A stretch of 56,470 nucleotides of DNA from Pseudomonas sp. ACN8 (GTDB taxonomy: Bacteria > Pseudomonadota > Gammaproteobacteria > Pseudomonadales > Pseudomonadaceae), in assembly GCF_002303925.1 (NCBI RefSeq), contig NZ_MRCS01000043.1:1-56470 (forward strand). Reading direction: 5' to 3'. The position numbers and the translations under genes were made by a program. The notes beneath the pieces were generated by a model. The model had not been told where the DNA came from and searched no databases. It was given only the letters and a program-made list of their open reading frames with translations. Below, piece after piece: positions 43,086 through 51,576 of this stretch; positions within the stretch are counted from its first letter, which is position 1, and the number at the start of each line of letters is the position of its first letter.

Positions 43086-43117
43086 AGTAAAGACCCTGTA
43101 GCCACTATAGGGTCAAG
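43086..43117 (-). promoter_or_regulatory. cadA promoter with CadR operator
   Basis: The dyad ACCCTGTAG (43094-43102) and CTATAGGGT (43106-43114) matches the CadR box known from P. putida. On the minus strand it lies in the spacer between TTGACC (43112-43117) and TTACTT (43086-43091), a 20-base spacer typical of MerR-family promoters that the regulator untwists when metal is bound. The same site lies upstream of cadR and would mediate its autoregulation. Confidence 0.88.
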
Positions 43118-43148
43118 CACCCTTTCTGGAGTTTTGGAGATTGGCGTC

Positions 43149-43598
43149 ATGAAAATTGGAGAGTTGGCAAAACTCACGGACTGCGCCGTGGAAACGATCC
43201 GCTACTACGAGCGCGAGAGCCTTCTGCCGGAACCGGCCCGCAGTGACGGCAATTATCGCGTCTATACCCAGGCCCACGCCGAGCGCCTGACCTTCATCCG
43301 CAACTGTCGCACCCTCGACATGACGCTCGAAGAAATCCGCAGCCTGCTGGCGTTTCGCGACAGTCCGCAGGACCAGTGCGAAAGCGTCAACGCTTTGATC
43401 GACGAACACATCCACCATGTCAAGGCGCGGATCGACGGCTTGCTGGCCTTGCAGACGCAGCTGCTCGACCTGCGCCAACGCTGCGGCGAGGGGCCGGGGG
43501 TCGATCAATGCGGGATTTTGCAGCGGCTGGAAGTGAGCGGCGGGGTGGTGGCGACGGAGGTGGAGCATTCCCATGTGGGCCGTAGTCACGGCCACTAA
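43149..43598 (+). CDS. cadR: Cd(II)/Pb(II)-responsive MerR regulator CadR
   Basis: 149 residues. The MerR winged helix is at the N-terminus (MKIGELAKLTDCAVETIRYYERESLLP), followed by the dimerisation helix. Metal-binding candidates are Cys in DSPQDQCES and Cys in GVDQCGIL, plus the His-rich tail HSHVGRSHGH. These are the CadR signature. The ATG at 43149 gives the family start; an in-frame upstream ATG at 43080 would run through the operator. The gene diverges from cadA. Confidence 0.94.
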   Translation: MKIGELAKLTDCAVETIRYYERESLLPEPARSDGNYRVYTQAHAERLTFIRNCRTLDMTLEEIRSLLAFRDSPQDQCESVNALIDEHIHHVKARIDGLLALQTQLLDLRQRCGEGPGVDQCGILQRLEVSGGVVATEVEHSHVGRSHGH

Positions 43599-43613
43599 GA
43601 ACACCACCTACCC

Positions 43614-43715
43614 CTGTAGGAGCGAGCCTGCTCGCGATGAACTCAAAGGCGACGCGTTTTTTAAGACAATACGCGTCATCGTTCACGTCCATCGCGAGCA
43701 GGCTCGCTCCTACAG
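43614..43715. repeat. REP doublet 13 (long class)
   Basis: Inward arms, about 102 bases, with a spacer ending ATACGCGTCATCGTTCACG in doublet 6 orientation. Between the convergent cadR and thyA genes. Confidence 0.93.
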
Positions 43716-43732
43716 GGGGGCAGCGTTGTGCT

Positions 43733-44704
43733 TCAGACCGCCATCGGCGCGGTCATCGGTGCGTGGTGTTCGTAGCCTTCCAACGAGAAATCCCCCGGCT
43801 CCACCAGCTCCAGCCATTCCGGCTGATAAACACCCGTCTTGGCAAACTCCGGCACACGCTCGGAAATCACCAGTTTCGGCATCGGGAACGGCTCGCGCTT
43901 GAGTTGTTCGTTGAGCATGTCCAGGTGGTTTTCGTAGACATGGGCATCACCGATGAAATAGGTGAACCAGCGCGGCGTGTAGCCGGTCAGGCGACCGATC
44001 AGACTCAGCAGCGCAGCACCTTCGGTGAGGTTGAACGGCGTGCCCAGGCCCAGATCGTTGGAGCGGATGTAGAGGGTCAAGGAAATCTCCCTGGTCTCGA
44101 CATTCGGGTGGAACTGGTACAGCAGGTGGCATGGCGGCAGGGCCATTTCATCGAGCTGGGCGCAGTTCCAGCCGTGGAACAGGATTCGGCGGCTGCCCGG
44201 GTCCTTGATGATGGTATCGACGCACTGACGGACCTGGTCGATGGCCTTGTACAGCACCACGTAGGCCTGACCGTCCTCCTCGCCTTCGGCAATCTGGCGG
44301 TAGCCTTGTTTCAGGGTCTGCTCGATGGCAGCCGGGTTGCTCAGCGGGATCTGCTTGTACGCCGGCCATTTGCGCCATTGCACGCCGTAGATTTCGCCGA
44401 GGTCGTCTTCGCCCTGGCGGAATGGGTTGGCCAGCCACTGGGCGTTTTCGTTGGCGTTCTGGTCCCAGACCTTGCAGCCCAACGCCCGGAACTCGGCGGC
44501 GTTGTTCACGCCACGCAGGAATCCACACATTTCGCCGATAGCCGATTTGAACGCCATCTTGCGCGTGGTGATCGCCGGGAAACCTTCCTGCAGGTCATAA
44601 CGCAGCATCGCACCGGGAAAACTGATGGTGTTCACGCCGGTACGGTTGGCCTGTTTGGTGCCGTTCTTGATGACGTGGGCGACCAGTTCGAGATATTGCT
44701 TCAT
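43733..44704 (-). CDS. thyA: Thymidylate synthase (long form)
   Basis: 323 residues. ThyA converts dUMP to dTMP with methylenetetrahydrofolate. The active-site Cys is in MALPPCHLLYQFH, preceded by the Arg-rich phosphate site DPGSRRILFHGWN, and SLTLYIRSNDLGLGTPFN follows. It is about 60 residues longer than E. coli ThyA (264) because of an insertion after the N-terminal domain (about 85-155, including WRKWPAYKQIPLSNPAAIEQ). The long form is usual in fluorescent pseudomonads as far as I recall. It lies 49 bases downstream of lgt in the same direction. Confidence 0.95.
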   Translation of the reverse strand: MKQYLELVAHVIKNGTKQANRTGVNTISFPGAMLRYDLQEGFPAITTRKMAFKSAIGEMCGFLRGVNNAAEFRALGCKVWDQNANENAQWLANPFRQGEDDLGEIYGVQWRKWPAYKQIPLSNPAAIEQTLKQGYRQIAEGEEDGQAYVVLYKAIDQVRQCVDTIIKDPGSRRILFHGWNCAQLDEMALPPCHLLYQFHPNVETREISLTLYIRSNDLGLGTPFNLTEGAALLSLIGRLTGYTPRWFTYFIGDAHVYENHLDMLNEQLKREPFPMPKLVISERVPEFAKTGVYQPEWLELVEPGDFSLEGYEHHAPMTAPMAV

Positions 44705-44753
44705 GAATTACCTGTGTCCTTGAACCCGGGACCGAAGCTCCGGGGTTCGAATT

Positions 44754-45560
44754 TTATACGGCTGCCGCTGGAGCCGCCGGGGCGCGGTGATACGCCAGCC
44801 AGATCAGGAACAGCCCGCCGACGATCATCGGCACGCACAGCACCTGGCCCATGGTCAGCCAGTTCCAGGCCAGATAGCCCAGTTGCGCGTCCGGTACACG
44901 GACGAACTCGACGATGAAACGGAAGATGCCATAGAACAGCGCGAACATCCCCGATACCGCCATGGTCGGCCGCGGCTTGCGCGAGAACAGCCACAGGATC
45001 AGGAACAACGCCACGCCTTCGAGGGCGAACTGGTACAGCTGCGACGGATGACGCGCCAGTTGCGCCGGATCGGTCGGAAAGACCATCGCCCACGGCACAT
45101 CGGTTGCCTTGCCCCACAACTCGGCGTTGATGAAGTTGCCGATACGCCCGGCGCCCAGGCCGATCGGCACCATCGGCGCAACGAAATCCATCAGCTGGAA
45201 GAACGACTTGTTGTTCTTCTTGCCGAACCACAACGCCGCCAGCATCACGCCGATGAAACCGCCGTGGAATGACATGCCGCCCTTCCACACTTCGAAAATC
45301 AGCGTCGGGTTGGCCAGGTAAGCGCCCAGATCGTAGAACAGCACATATCCCAGACGTCCGCCGACGATCACCCCCATCGACATCCAGAACACCATGTCGG
45401 AGAGTTTCTCCTTGGTCCAGGTCGGGTCGAAGCGGTTCAAGCGGCGGGACGCCAGCAGCCAGGCGCCGCCGATGCCGATCAGGTACATCAGACCGTACCA
45501 GTGGATTTTCAGCGGACCGATGGCCAGGGCCACCGGGTCGATCTGCGGGTAAGGCAGCAT
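44754..45560 (-). CDS. lgt: Prolipoprotein diacylglyceryl transferase
   Basis: 268 residues with about seven membrane segments. Lgt transfers diacylglycerol from phosphatidylglycerol to the lipobox Cys of prolipoproteins in the inner membrane. The signature GAGRIGNFINAELWG is intact, and the N-terminal IHWYGLMYLIGIGGAW contains the conserved His. It is transcribed with thyA, the order seen in many gamma-proteobacteria. Confidence 0.97.
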   Translation of the reverse strand: MLPYPQIDPVALAIGPLKIHWYGLMYLIGIGGAWLLASRRLNRFDPTWTKEKLSDMVFWMSMGVIVGGRLGYVLFYDLGAYLANPTLIFEVWKGGMSFHGGFIGVMLAALWFGKKNNKSFFQLMDFVAPMVPIGLGAGRIGNFINAELWGKATDVPWAMVFPTDPAQLARHPSQLYQFALEGVALFLILWLFSRKPRPTMAVSGMFALFYGIFRFIVEFVRVPDAQLGYLAWNWLTMGQVLCVPMIVGGLFLIWLAYHRAPAAPAAAV

Positions 45561-45657
45561 TGCGACTCCTCGTTAGAGTTCAAATCTTAAAAATTCCCGG
45601 GCGACGCTGCCACCTCAGGATTAAGCCAGGATTGCGCTGCCCGTCAGAGCAGATGCT

Positions 45658-46440
45658 TCAGACTAGAAAGTTCAGGCCAACGCAGAACAGCAAAGCGGCA
45701 AACAGCCGTTTCAGCAACTTCGGCGACAATCTGTGGGCCAACCGCGCGCCCAAGCGGGCGAACACCATGCTGGTCAGGGCAATGCCCAGCAACGCCGGCA
45801 AATAAATGAAACCGAGACTATGGGCCGGGAGCAACGGATCGTGCCAGCCCAGAATCATGAAACTTAGTGCACTGGCCAAAGCAATCGGCAGACCGCAGGC
45901 CGATGAAGTGGCCACCGCTTGCTGCATCGGCACACTGCGCCAGGTCAGGAATGGCACGGTCAACGAACCACCGCCAATGCCGAAAATTGCCGAAGCCCAG
46001 CCAATCACGCTGCCGGCCACGGTCAGACCGAGTTTGCCCGGCACGGTTCGGCTGGCCTTGGGTTTGACCTCCAGCGCCAGCTGAGCGGCAATCACCAGGG
46101 CGAATACACCAATGAGCTTCTGCAGGTTGGGGCCGGAAATCGCTTCAGCCGTCAGCGCGCCAAACCCGGCACCGACCAGAATGCCGACGGTCATCCACAT
46201 GAAGATCGGCCAACGCACGGCGCCACGGCGGTGATGCTCGCGTACCGCGTTGACCGAGGTAAAGATGATCGTCGCCAGGGAGGTGCCTACTGCCAGGTGC
46301 GTGAGGATCGACGGATCGAACCCCTGGGCCTTGAAGCTGAACACCAGCACCGGGACGATGATGATCCCGCCGCCCACGCCAAACAGCCCGGCGAGTACAC
46401 CTGCACAGGCGCCGAGCGCCAGATAGAGCAGAAATTCCAT
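45658..46440 (-). CDS. TauE/SafE family sulfite/anion exporter-like membrane protein
   Basis: 260 residues with about eight hydrophobic segments. The family motifs GVLAGLFGVGGGIIIVPVL and, in the second repeat, ASAIFGIGGGSLTVPFLTW are clear; the two glycine-rich repeats reflect the internal duplication of TauE/SafE proteins. The substrate is not known; relatives move sulfite, sulfoacetate or other organic anions. The ATG at 46440 gives the typical short N-terminus; the upstream in-frame ATG at 46476 adds 12 residues. Same strand as lgt, 97 bases upstream of it. Confidence 0.85.
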   Translation of the reverse strand: MEFLLYLALGACAGVLAGLFGVGGGIIIVPVLVFSFKAQGFDPSILTHLAVGTSLATIIFTSVNAVREHHRRGAVRWPIFMWMTVGILVGAGFGALTAEAISGPNLQKLIGVFALVIAAQLALEVKPKASRTVPGKLGLTVAGSVIGWASAIFGIGGGSLTVPFLTWRSVPMQQAVATSSACGLPIALASALSFMILGWHDPLLPAHSLGFIYLPALLGIALTSMVFARLGARLAHRLSPKLLKRLFAALLFCVGLNFLV

Positions 46441-46573
46441 GGTTGTCCCGCCCGCATCCCAAAACCGGAGCGGCATGGTAACGGATGCACGGCCTCAAGC
46501 TCCACTGCGCAAGGCGATGGATCGATGAGCGATGTCTGCGTAGAGTGAGCAAAAAACACACAAGGACAGCCTG

Positions 46574-47320
46574 ATGTGCCTGATTGTTTTTGCCTGGCGA
46601 CCGGGTCATGCCCAACCGCTGGTCGTGGCGGCCAATCGCGATGAATTCTACGCCCGCCCCAGCCTGCCGCTGGCGCCATGGCCCGAAGCGCCGCATGTGC
46701 ATGCGGGGCGCGACCTCGAGGCCGGTGGCACCTGGCTCGGTGTCGGCGCCAACGGACGTTTTGCGGCGCTGACCAACATCCGCGATCCCCATCGACCGCC
46801 GGGGCGCAAGTCTCGTGGGGAGCTGGTCGCGCGATTCCTTGAGGGGGATTGCTCGATTGATGACTATTTGGCCGACGTTGTCAGACGTTCGCCTGAATAT
46901 GGCGGGTTCAATCTGTTGGTTGGCAATAGGAACGAGCTTTGGCACTTCAATGCCCGGGAGACGCAAGCAGTGATGCTGCAACCGGGCATCTACGGCGTGT
47001 CGAACGCCGGGCTGGATACGCCGTGGCCGAAGCTGCTCAAGGCCAAGGCTGCATTGAGCGAGGTACTGGATGATCCGCAGCCTCAGGCACTGCTGGCGTT
47101 ATTGAGCGATGCGCAGACCGCGCCGTTTGCCGAGTTGCCGGATACCGGTGTCGGGCTGGCTACCGAAACGTTGCTGTCGAGCGTGTTCATTGCCAGCCAA
47201 AGTTATGGAACCCGGGCGAGTACGGCGTTGATTGTGCAGGCGGATGGGGCGCTGCATATGGTCGAGCGCAGTTTCGGGCCGTATGGCGGGCATCTTGGGG
47301 AAGTGGAGATCAGGCTTTAG
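46574..47320 (+). CDS. NRDE (TANGO2-like) family protein
   Basis: 248 residues. The family-defining motif NRDE lies in VVAANRDEFYARPS after the N-terminus MCLIVFAW, whose Cys2 could become the N-terminal nucleophile of an Ntn-hydrolase-like fold. Other family segments are GGTWLGVGANGRFAALTNIRDP and GFNLLVGN. Eukaryotic TANGO2 is linked to Golgi/mitochondria and heme handling; the bacterial role is not settled. It diverges from the TauE/SafE gene and is followed by a REP doublet. Confidence 0.88.
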   Translation: MCLIVFAWRPGHAQPLVVAANRDEFYARPSLPLAPWPEAPHVHAGRDLEAGGTWLGVGANGRFAALTNIRDPHRPPGRKSRGELVARFLEGDCSIDDYLADVVRRSPEYGGFNLLVGNRNELWHFNARETQAVMLQPGIYGVSNAGLDTPWPKLLKAKAALSEVLDDPQPQALLALLSDAQTAPFAELPDTGVGLATETLLSSVFIASQSYGTRASTALIVQADGALHMVERSFGPYGGHLGEVEIRL

Positions 47321-47344
47321 TCTTGTGTTGCCAGGTCCGGCCTC

Positions 47345-47419
47345 ATCGCGAGCAGGCTCGCTCCCACAGGGGATTTGCGTCGTTCACAGATCCAATGTGG
47401 GAGCGAGCCTGCTCGCGAA
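47345..47419. repeat. REP doublet 14
   Basis: Outward arms with spacer GGGATTTGCGTCGTTCACAG, related to doublets 2 and 4. Lies between the convergent NRDE and ptsP genes. Confidence 0.93.
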
Positions 47420-47434
47420 TGGGGCGCCGCAACT

Positions 47435-49714
47435 CTAGAGGGGCTTGATTGCTGCCGGATTGATCATCCGCGCCAACCCGAGGTTCTTCAGCGCCAGTTG
47501 CAGCGAGCTGTGAATCACTTGCGGGTTGTCGATGGTCATCAGTTCCGCCAGCAACTCCCTGGCCTTGCTCAGGTTGATCTGGCGCAGCATCCACTTCACT
47601 TTCGGCAGGTTGGTGGCGTTCATCGACAGGCTGTCGAAACCCATTGCCATCAACAGCACCGCCGCCGCCGGATCACCGGCCATTTCACCGCAGATACTCA
47701 CTGGCTTGCCTTCGGCATGGGCATCGCGCACAACAGTTTGCAACGCTTGCAGCACCGCCGGGTGCAGGTAGTCGTAGAGGTCGGCCACCCGCGGGTTGTT
47801 GCGGTCCACGGCCAACAGGTACTGGGTCAGGTCGTTGGAACCGACCGACAGGAAGTCCACTTGCCGCGCCAGTTCCTTGGTCTGGTACACCGCCGCCGGA
47901 ATCTCGATCATCACGCCAATCGGCGGCATCGGTACGTCGCAGCCCTCGTCACGGACTTCGCCCCAGGCGCGGTGGATCAGGTGCAAGGCTTCTTCCAGCT
48001 CGTGGGTGCCGGAGATCATCGGCAGCAGGATGCGCAGGTTGTTCAGGCCTTCACTGGCCTTGAGCATGGCGCGGGTCTGCACCAGGAAGATTTCCGGATG
48101 GTCGAGAGTGACGCGAATGCCGCGCCAGCCGAGGAACGGGTTGTCTTCCTTGATCGGGAAGTACGACAGCGATTTGTCGCCGCCGATGTCCAGGGTTCGC
48201 ATGGTCACCGGTTGCGGATGGAACGCGGCCAGTTGTTCGCGGTAGATCGCCAGTTGTTCCTTTTCGCTCGGGAAGCGCTGGTTGATCATGAACGGCACTT
48301 CGGTGCGGTACAGGCCCACGCCTTCGGCACCGCGCTTCTGCGCGCGCGCCACATCCGCCAGCAGGCCGGTGTTGACCCACAGCGGCATGCGGTGGCCATC
48401 GACCGTTACGCACGGCAGATCGCGCAGCGCATCCAGCCCCAGGGCCAGTTGCTTCTCTTCCTCGACCACCTCGGCGAACTGCTTGCGCAGCACTTCACTC
48501 GGGTTGGTATAGACCTCGCCGTGGTAACCGTCGACGATCATCTGGATGCCGTCGACCTTGGAGTACGGCAGGTCGACCAGGCCCATCACGGTCGGGATGC
48601 CCATGGCGCGGGCGAGGATGGCGACGTGGGAGTTACCGGAGCCAAGCACCGACACCAGGCCGGCCAGCTTGCCTTCCGGCACCTCGCCGAGCATCGCCGG
48701 CGTCAGTTCTTCGCTGACCAGAATAGTGTTGTCGGGGTAGACCAGGGTTTGCTGGCGCTCTTCCTGCAAGTAAGCCAGCAAGCGACGGCCGAGATCCTTC
48801 ACGTCCGAGGCACGCTCGCGCAGGTAAGCGTCGTCCATCAATTCGAAACGGTTGACGTGATCGGTGACCACCTGGCGCAACGCACCCTGGGCCCACTGGC
48901 CGGTCTTGATCACGGTGGTGACTTCGCTGCCCAGCGCTGCATCGTCGAGCATCATCAAGTAGACGTCGAACAAGGCCCGCTCTTCCGGGCGCAACTGCGT
49001 TGCTAGCTTGGCGGACAGCGCGCGCATGTCGGCGCGTACGCCTTCGATGGCGGTCTTGAACAGCTTGAGCTCGGCTTCGATGTCGCTGATGGCTTTGTCC
49101 GGCACCACGTCCAGATCGGCCGGTGGCAGCATGACCACCGCCGTACCGACCGCCGCACCTGGCGAACCCGGCACGCCAATGAACTTGGCTTCCTGAATGC
49201 CCTTGCCCTGACGACCGAGGCCACGGATCGAACCAGTGGCTTCGGCGTGGGCGATAACACCGGCGAGCTGCGCGCTCATGGTCACGAGGAAGGCTTCTTC
49301 CCCTTCATCGAACTGGCGACGTTCTTTTTGCTGGATGACCAACACGCCGACGACGCGGCGGTGGTGAATGATCGGCGCACCGAGGAACGAGGCGTAGCGC
49401 TCTTCACCGGTTTCGGCGAAGTAGCGGTAGCGCGGGTGGTCCGCGGCGTTTTCGAGGTTCAGGGGTTCTTCACGCGTGCCGACCAGACCCACCAGACCTT
49501 CGTTGGGGGCCATGCTGACCTTGCCGATCGAGCGCTTGTTCAAGCCCTCGGTGGCCATCAGCACGAACCGGTTGGTCTCCGGATCAAGCAGGTAGACCGA
49601 GCAGACCTGGCTGCCCATGGCCTCTTTGACGCGCAACACAATAATCCCCAACGCCGCCTTGAGATCCTTGGCGGAGTTAACTTCCTGGACGATCTTGCGC
49701 AGCGTATTGAGCAT
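47435..49714 (-). CDS. ptsP: Phosphoenolpyruvate-protein phosphotransferase PtsP (EI-Ntr)
   Basis: 759 residues. PtsP starts the nitrogen-related phosphotransferase relay (EI-Ntr to NPr to EIIA-Ntr), which adjusts carbon/nitrogen balance, potassium transport and virulence traits. An N-terminal GAF domain (about 15-155) senses small molecules such as glutamine; a HPr-interaction region follows; the phosphorylated His is His363 in GSGNSHVAILARAMG; and the C-terminal PEP-binding barrel contains LYRTEVPFMINQR, RTLDIGGDK and SICGEMAGDP. It follows rppH by 20 bases, the usual rppH-ptsP operon. Confidence 0.96.
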   Translation of the reverse strand: MLNTLRKIVQEVNSAKDLKAALGIIVLRVKEAMGSQVCSVYLLDPETNRFVLMATEGLNKRSIGKVSMAPNEGLVGLVGTREEPLNLENAADHPRYRYFAETGEERYASFLGAPIIHHRRVVGVLVIQQKERRQFDEGEEAFLVTMSAQLAGVIAHAEATGSIRGLGRQGKGIQEAKFIGVPGSPGAAVGTAVVMLPPADLDVVPDKAISDIEAELKLFKTAIEGVRADMRALSAKLATQLRPEERALFDVYLMMLDDAALGSEVTTVIKTGQWAQGALRQVVTDHVNRFELMDDAYLRERASDVKDLGRRLLAYLQEERQQTLVYPDNTILVSEELTPAMLGEVPEGKLAGLVSVLGSGNSHVAILARAMGIPTVMGLVDLPYSKVDGIQMIVDGYHGEVYTNPSEVLRKQFAEVVEEEKQLALGLDALRDLPCVTVDGHRMPLWVNTGLLADVARAQKRGAEGVGLYRTEVPFMINQRFPSEKEQLAIYREQLAAFHPQPVTMRTLDIGGDKSLSYFPIKEDNPFLGWRGIRVTLDHPEIFLVQTRAMLKASEGLNNLRILLPMISGTHELEEALHLIHRAWGEVRDEGCDVPMPPIGVMIEIPAAVYQTKELARQVDFLSVGSNDLTQYLLAVDRNNPRVADLYDYLHPAVLQALQTVVRDAHAEGKPVSICGEMAGDPAAAVLLMAMGFDSLSMNATNLPKVKWMLRQINLSKARELLAELMTIDNPQVIHSSLQLALKNLGLARMINPAAIKPL

Positions 49715-49736
49715 GGCTCGGGGTCGAACTCCGTCG

Positions 49737-50216
49737 TCAGTCGCGCGCTAAAAGGCGCGGGGCAAGCTCTTTGAGAGCGCGTCGATACACCTCGCGCTTG
49801 AATGTCACCACCTGGCCCAACGGATACCAATAGCTGACCCAGCGCCAGCCATCGAACTCCGGTTTACCGGTCAAATCCATCCGCACCCGCTGCTCGTTGG
49901 AGATCAGGCGCAGGAGAAACCATTTCTGTTTCTGGCCGATGCACAGCGGTTGGCTGTGGGTACGTACCAGACGTTGCGGCAAACGATAGCGCAACCAGCC
50001 CCGGGTGCAGGCGAGAATTTCAACATCTTCGCGCTCAAGGCCAACTTCTTCGTTCAGCTCGCGGTACAAGGCGTCTTCCGGCGTCTCCTCGGGGTTGATC
50101 CCCCCCTGCGGAAATTGCCAGGCATCTTGATTGATTCGGCGAGCCCATAGCACCTGGCCGGCGTCATTCGTCAGAATGATCCCGACATTGGGGCGAAAAC
50201 CATCGGGGTCGATCAC
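49737..50216 (-). CDS. rppH: RNA pyrophosphohydrolase RppH
   Basis: 159 residues. RppH removes pyrophosphate from the 5' end of mRNAs to start decay by RNase E. The Nudix box begins at [20 protein letters not shown] and continues VGL. The start is taken as the GTG at 50216 (family N-terminus reading [14 protein letters not shown] directly after it); an in-frame ATG at 50276 would add 20 residues absent from the family. First gene of the operon with ptsP; it diverges from the HAD hydrolase gene. Confidence 0.93.
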
Positions 50217-50359
50217 GGCAACAACCTCGCAAACGCATGTCGCCGCATTGTTCCACAAAGGTTGTGAAGGCGGCAACGAAGGTTCCTACCTTATGTGCAC
50301 TCTTGTGAAAAGACCGTATTCTTGTCGCCTTTTTACTGACTTTTCAGCGGGTAACTGTA

Positions 50360-51016
50360 ATGCGCCTGGCTTTATTCGATTTGGACAACACCCTTCTGGG
50401 CGGTGACAGCGATCACGCCTGGGGCGATTACCTGTGCGAGCGCGGCTTTCTCGACGCCGTCGCCTACAAGGCACGCAACGATGAGTTCTACCAGGATTAC
50501 CTGGCCGGCAAACTGGATAACGCTGCTTACCTGAACTTCTGCCTGGAAGTCCTCGGCCGCACCGAAATGGCCACGCTGGATCAGTGGCACAGCGATTACA
50601 TGCGCGACTGCATCGAACCGATCCTCCTGCCCAAGGCCATCGAGTTGCTGGCCAAGCACCGCGCGGCCGGGGACAAACTGGTCATCATCACCGCCACCAA
50701 CCGCTTCGTCACCGGGCCGATTGCCGAGCGCCTGGGCGTCGAAACCCTGATCGCCACCGAATGCGAAATGCTCGACGGCCGCTACACCGGGCGCAGCACC
50801 GACGTGCCGTGCTTCCGCGAAGGCAAGGTGACGCGATTGAATCGCTGGCTGGAGGAGACCGGGTTTACGCTGGAAGACAGCTACTTCTATAGCGACTCGA
50901 TGAATGATTTGCCATTGCTGGAACAGGTGACTCATGCGGTGGCGGTTGATCCGGACCCGAATCTGCGGGCCGAGGCCGAGAAGCGGGGTTGGCCGGTGAT
51001 TTCGTTGCGCGACTAA
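50360..51016 (+). CDS. HAD-IB family phosphatase
   Basis: 218 residues. The nucleophile motif is FDLDNTLL (Asp7, Asp9), motif II is the Thr in IITATN, motif III is Lys in FREGKVTRL, and motif IV is YFYSDSMNDLPLL. This set is that of SerB-like HAD-IB phosphatases. The homologue next to rppH in P. aeruginosa (PA0335) has, as I recall, been proposed as histidinol-phosphate phosphatase; that is not provable from sequence here. The protein is cytoplasmic. It diverges from rppH across 143 bases. Confidence 0.85.
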   Translation: MRLALFDLDNTLLGGDSDHAWGDYLCERGFLDAVAYKARNDEFYQDYLAGKLDNAAYLNFCLEVLGRTEMATLDQWHSDYMRDCIEPILLPKAIELLAKHRAAGDKLVIITATNRFVTGPIAERLGVETLIATECEMLDGRYTGRSTDVPCFREGKVTRLNRWLEETGFTLEDSYFYSDSMNDLPLLEQVTHAVAVDPDPNLRAEAEKRGWPVISLRD

Positions 51017-51022
51017 AATTGC

Positions 51023-51087
51023 TATCGCGAGCAGGCTCACTCCTACATTGGAATGCGTTCCCCTGTAGGAGTGAGCCTGCTCGCGAT
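51023..51087. repeat. REP doublet 15 (short class, shared variant in both arms)
   Basis: Outward arms with the short spacer, reversed relative to doublet 11. Both arms carry the same change, reading GTGAGC in place of GCGAGC on one side of the stem. Between the convergent HAD and DUF2269 genes. Confidence 0.9.
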
Positions 51088-51109
51088 TGGGTCGATACAG
51101 TCTTCAGCC

Positions 51110-51535
51110 TTAAACAGGCTTGGCCCCCATCAACCCGGCAATGGCGATAAAGCAGACAAAACTGAACAACGCCAAGGCAAAGGTGAATTTCCCCACGCCA
51201 CCCGGCGTCTTGCGCAGTTTGTTCAGCCGCACCAGCAGCCAGAACCACGCCAGTGTCGCCACGGTGTACAGCACGCTCGACGCCAGCAGCCAGGTCTGCC
51301 CCAGTGGCCAACCCACCAGATGCACCATCCACCAGCCGGTAAACGGCATGCTCAGCAGCGCCAGGCCCATCAGCAGCCAGACAAACCCCCTTGGCCGCTG
51401 CAATGTACGACTACCCGCCGTCGCGTCACCCTTGCGCCGCGCAAGCAAAACCCAGATTCCCAGCCCCAGCGCACAAGCCAGCAGTACAACCGTTGCCACC
51501 ATGTGCGCCGCTTTCAGGGCCGTTAACGTTTCCAT
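51110..51535 (-). CDS. DUF2269 family membrane protein
   Basis: 141 residues with four hydrophobic segments (about 9-31, 48-70, 78-100, 115-138). The N-terminus METLTALKAAHMVATVVLLACALG resembles DUF2269 integral membrane proteins, with a conserved His in the first helix. No enzymatic motif is seen; function is unknown. It lies 41 bases downstream of ilvA on the same strand and may be cotranscribed with it. Confidence 0.75.
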   Translation of the reverse strand: METLTALKAAHMVATVVLLACALGLGIWVLLARRKGDATAGSRTLQRPRGFVWLLMGLALLSMPFTGWWMVHLVGWPLGQTWLLASSVLYTVATLAWFWLLVRLNKLRKTPGGVGKFTFALALFSFVCFIAIAGLMGAKPV

Positions 51536-51576
51536 TGTCAGATTTCCTTAATTGCCTTGCCCGTCAGCGTAGCCGT

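Noticed and set aside
43614..43715. Rho-independent terminator of cadR or thyA
   Set aside because: The hairpins are REP arms without a T run. They may affect mRNA ends, but the sequence is that of a mobile repeat.
47375..49006. 543-codon plus-strand frame across ptsP
   Set aside because: Antisense to the intact ptsP gene; His/Arg-rich translation without motifs.
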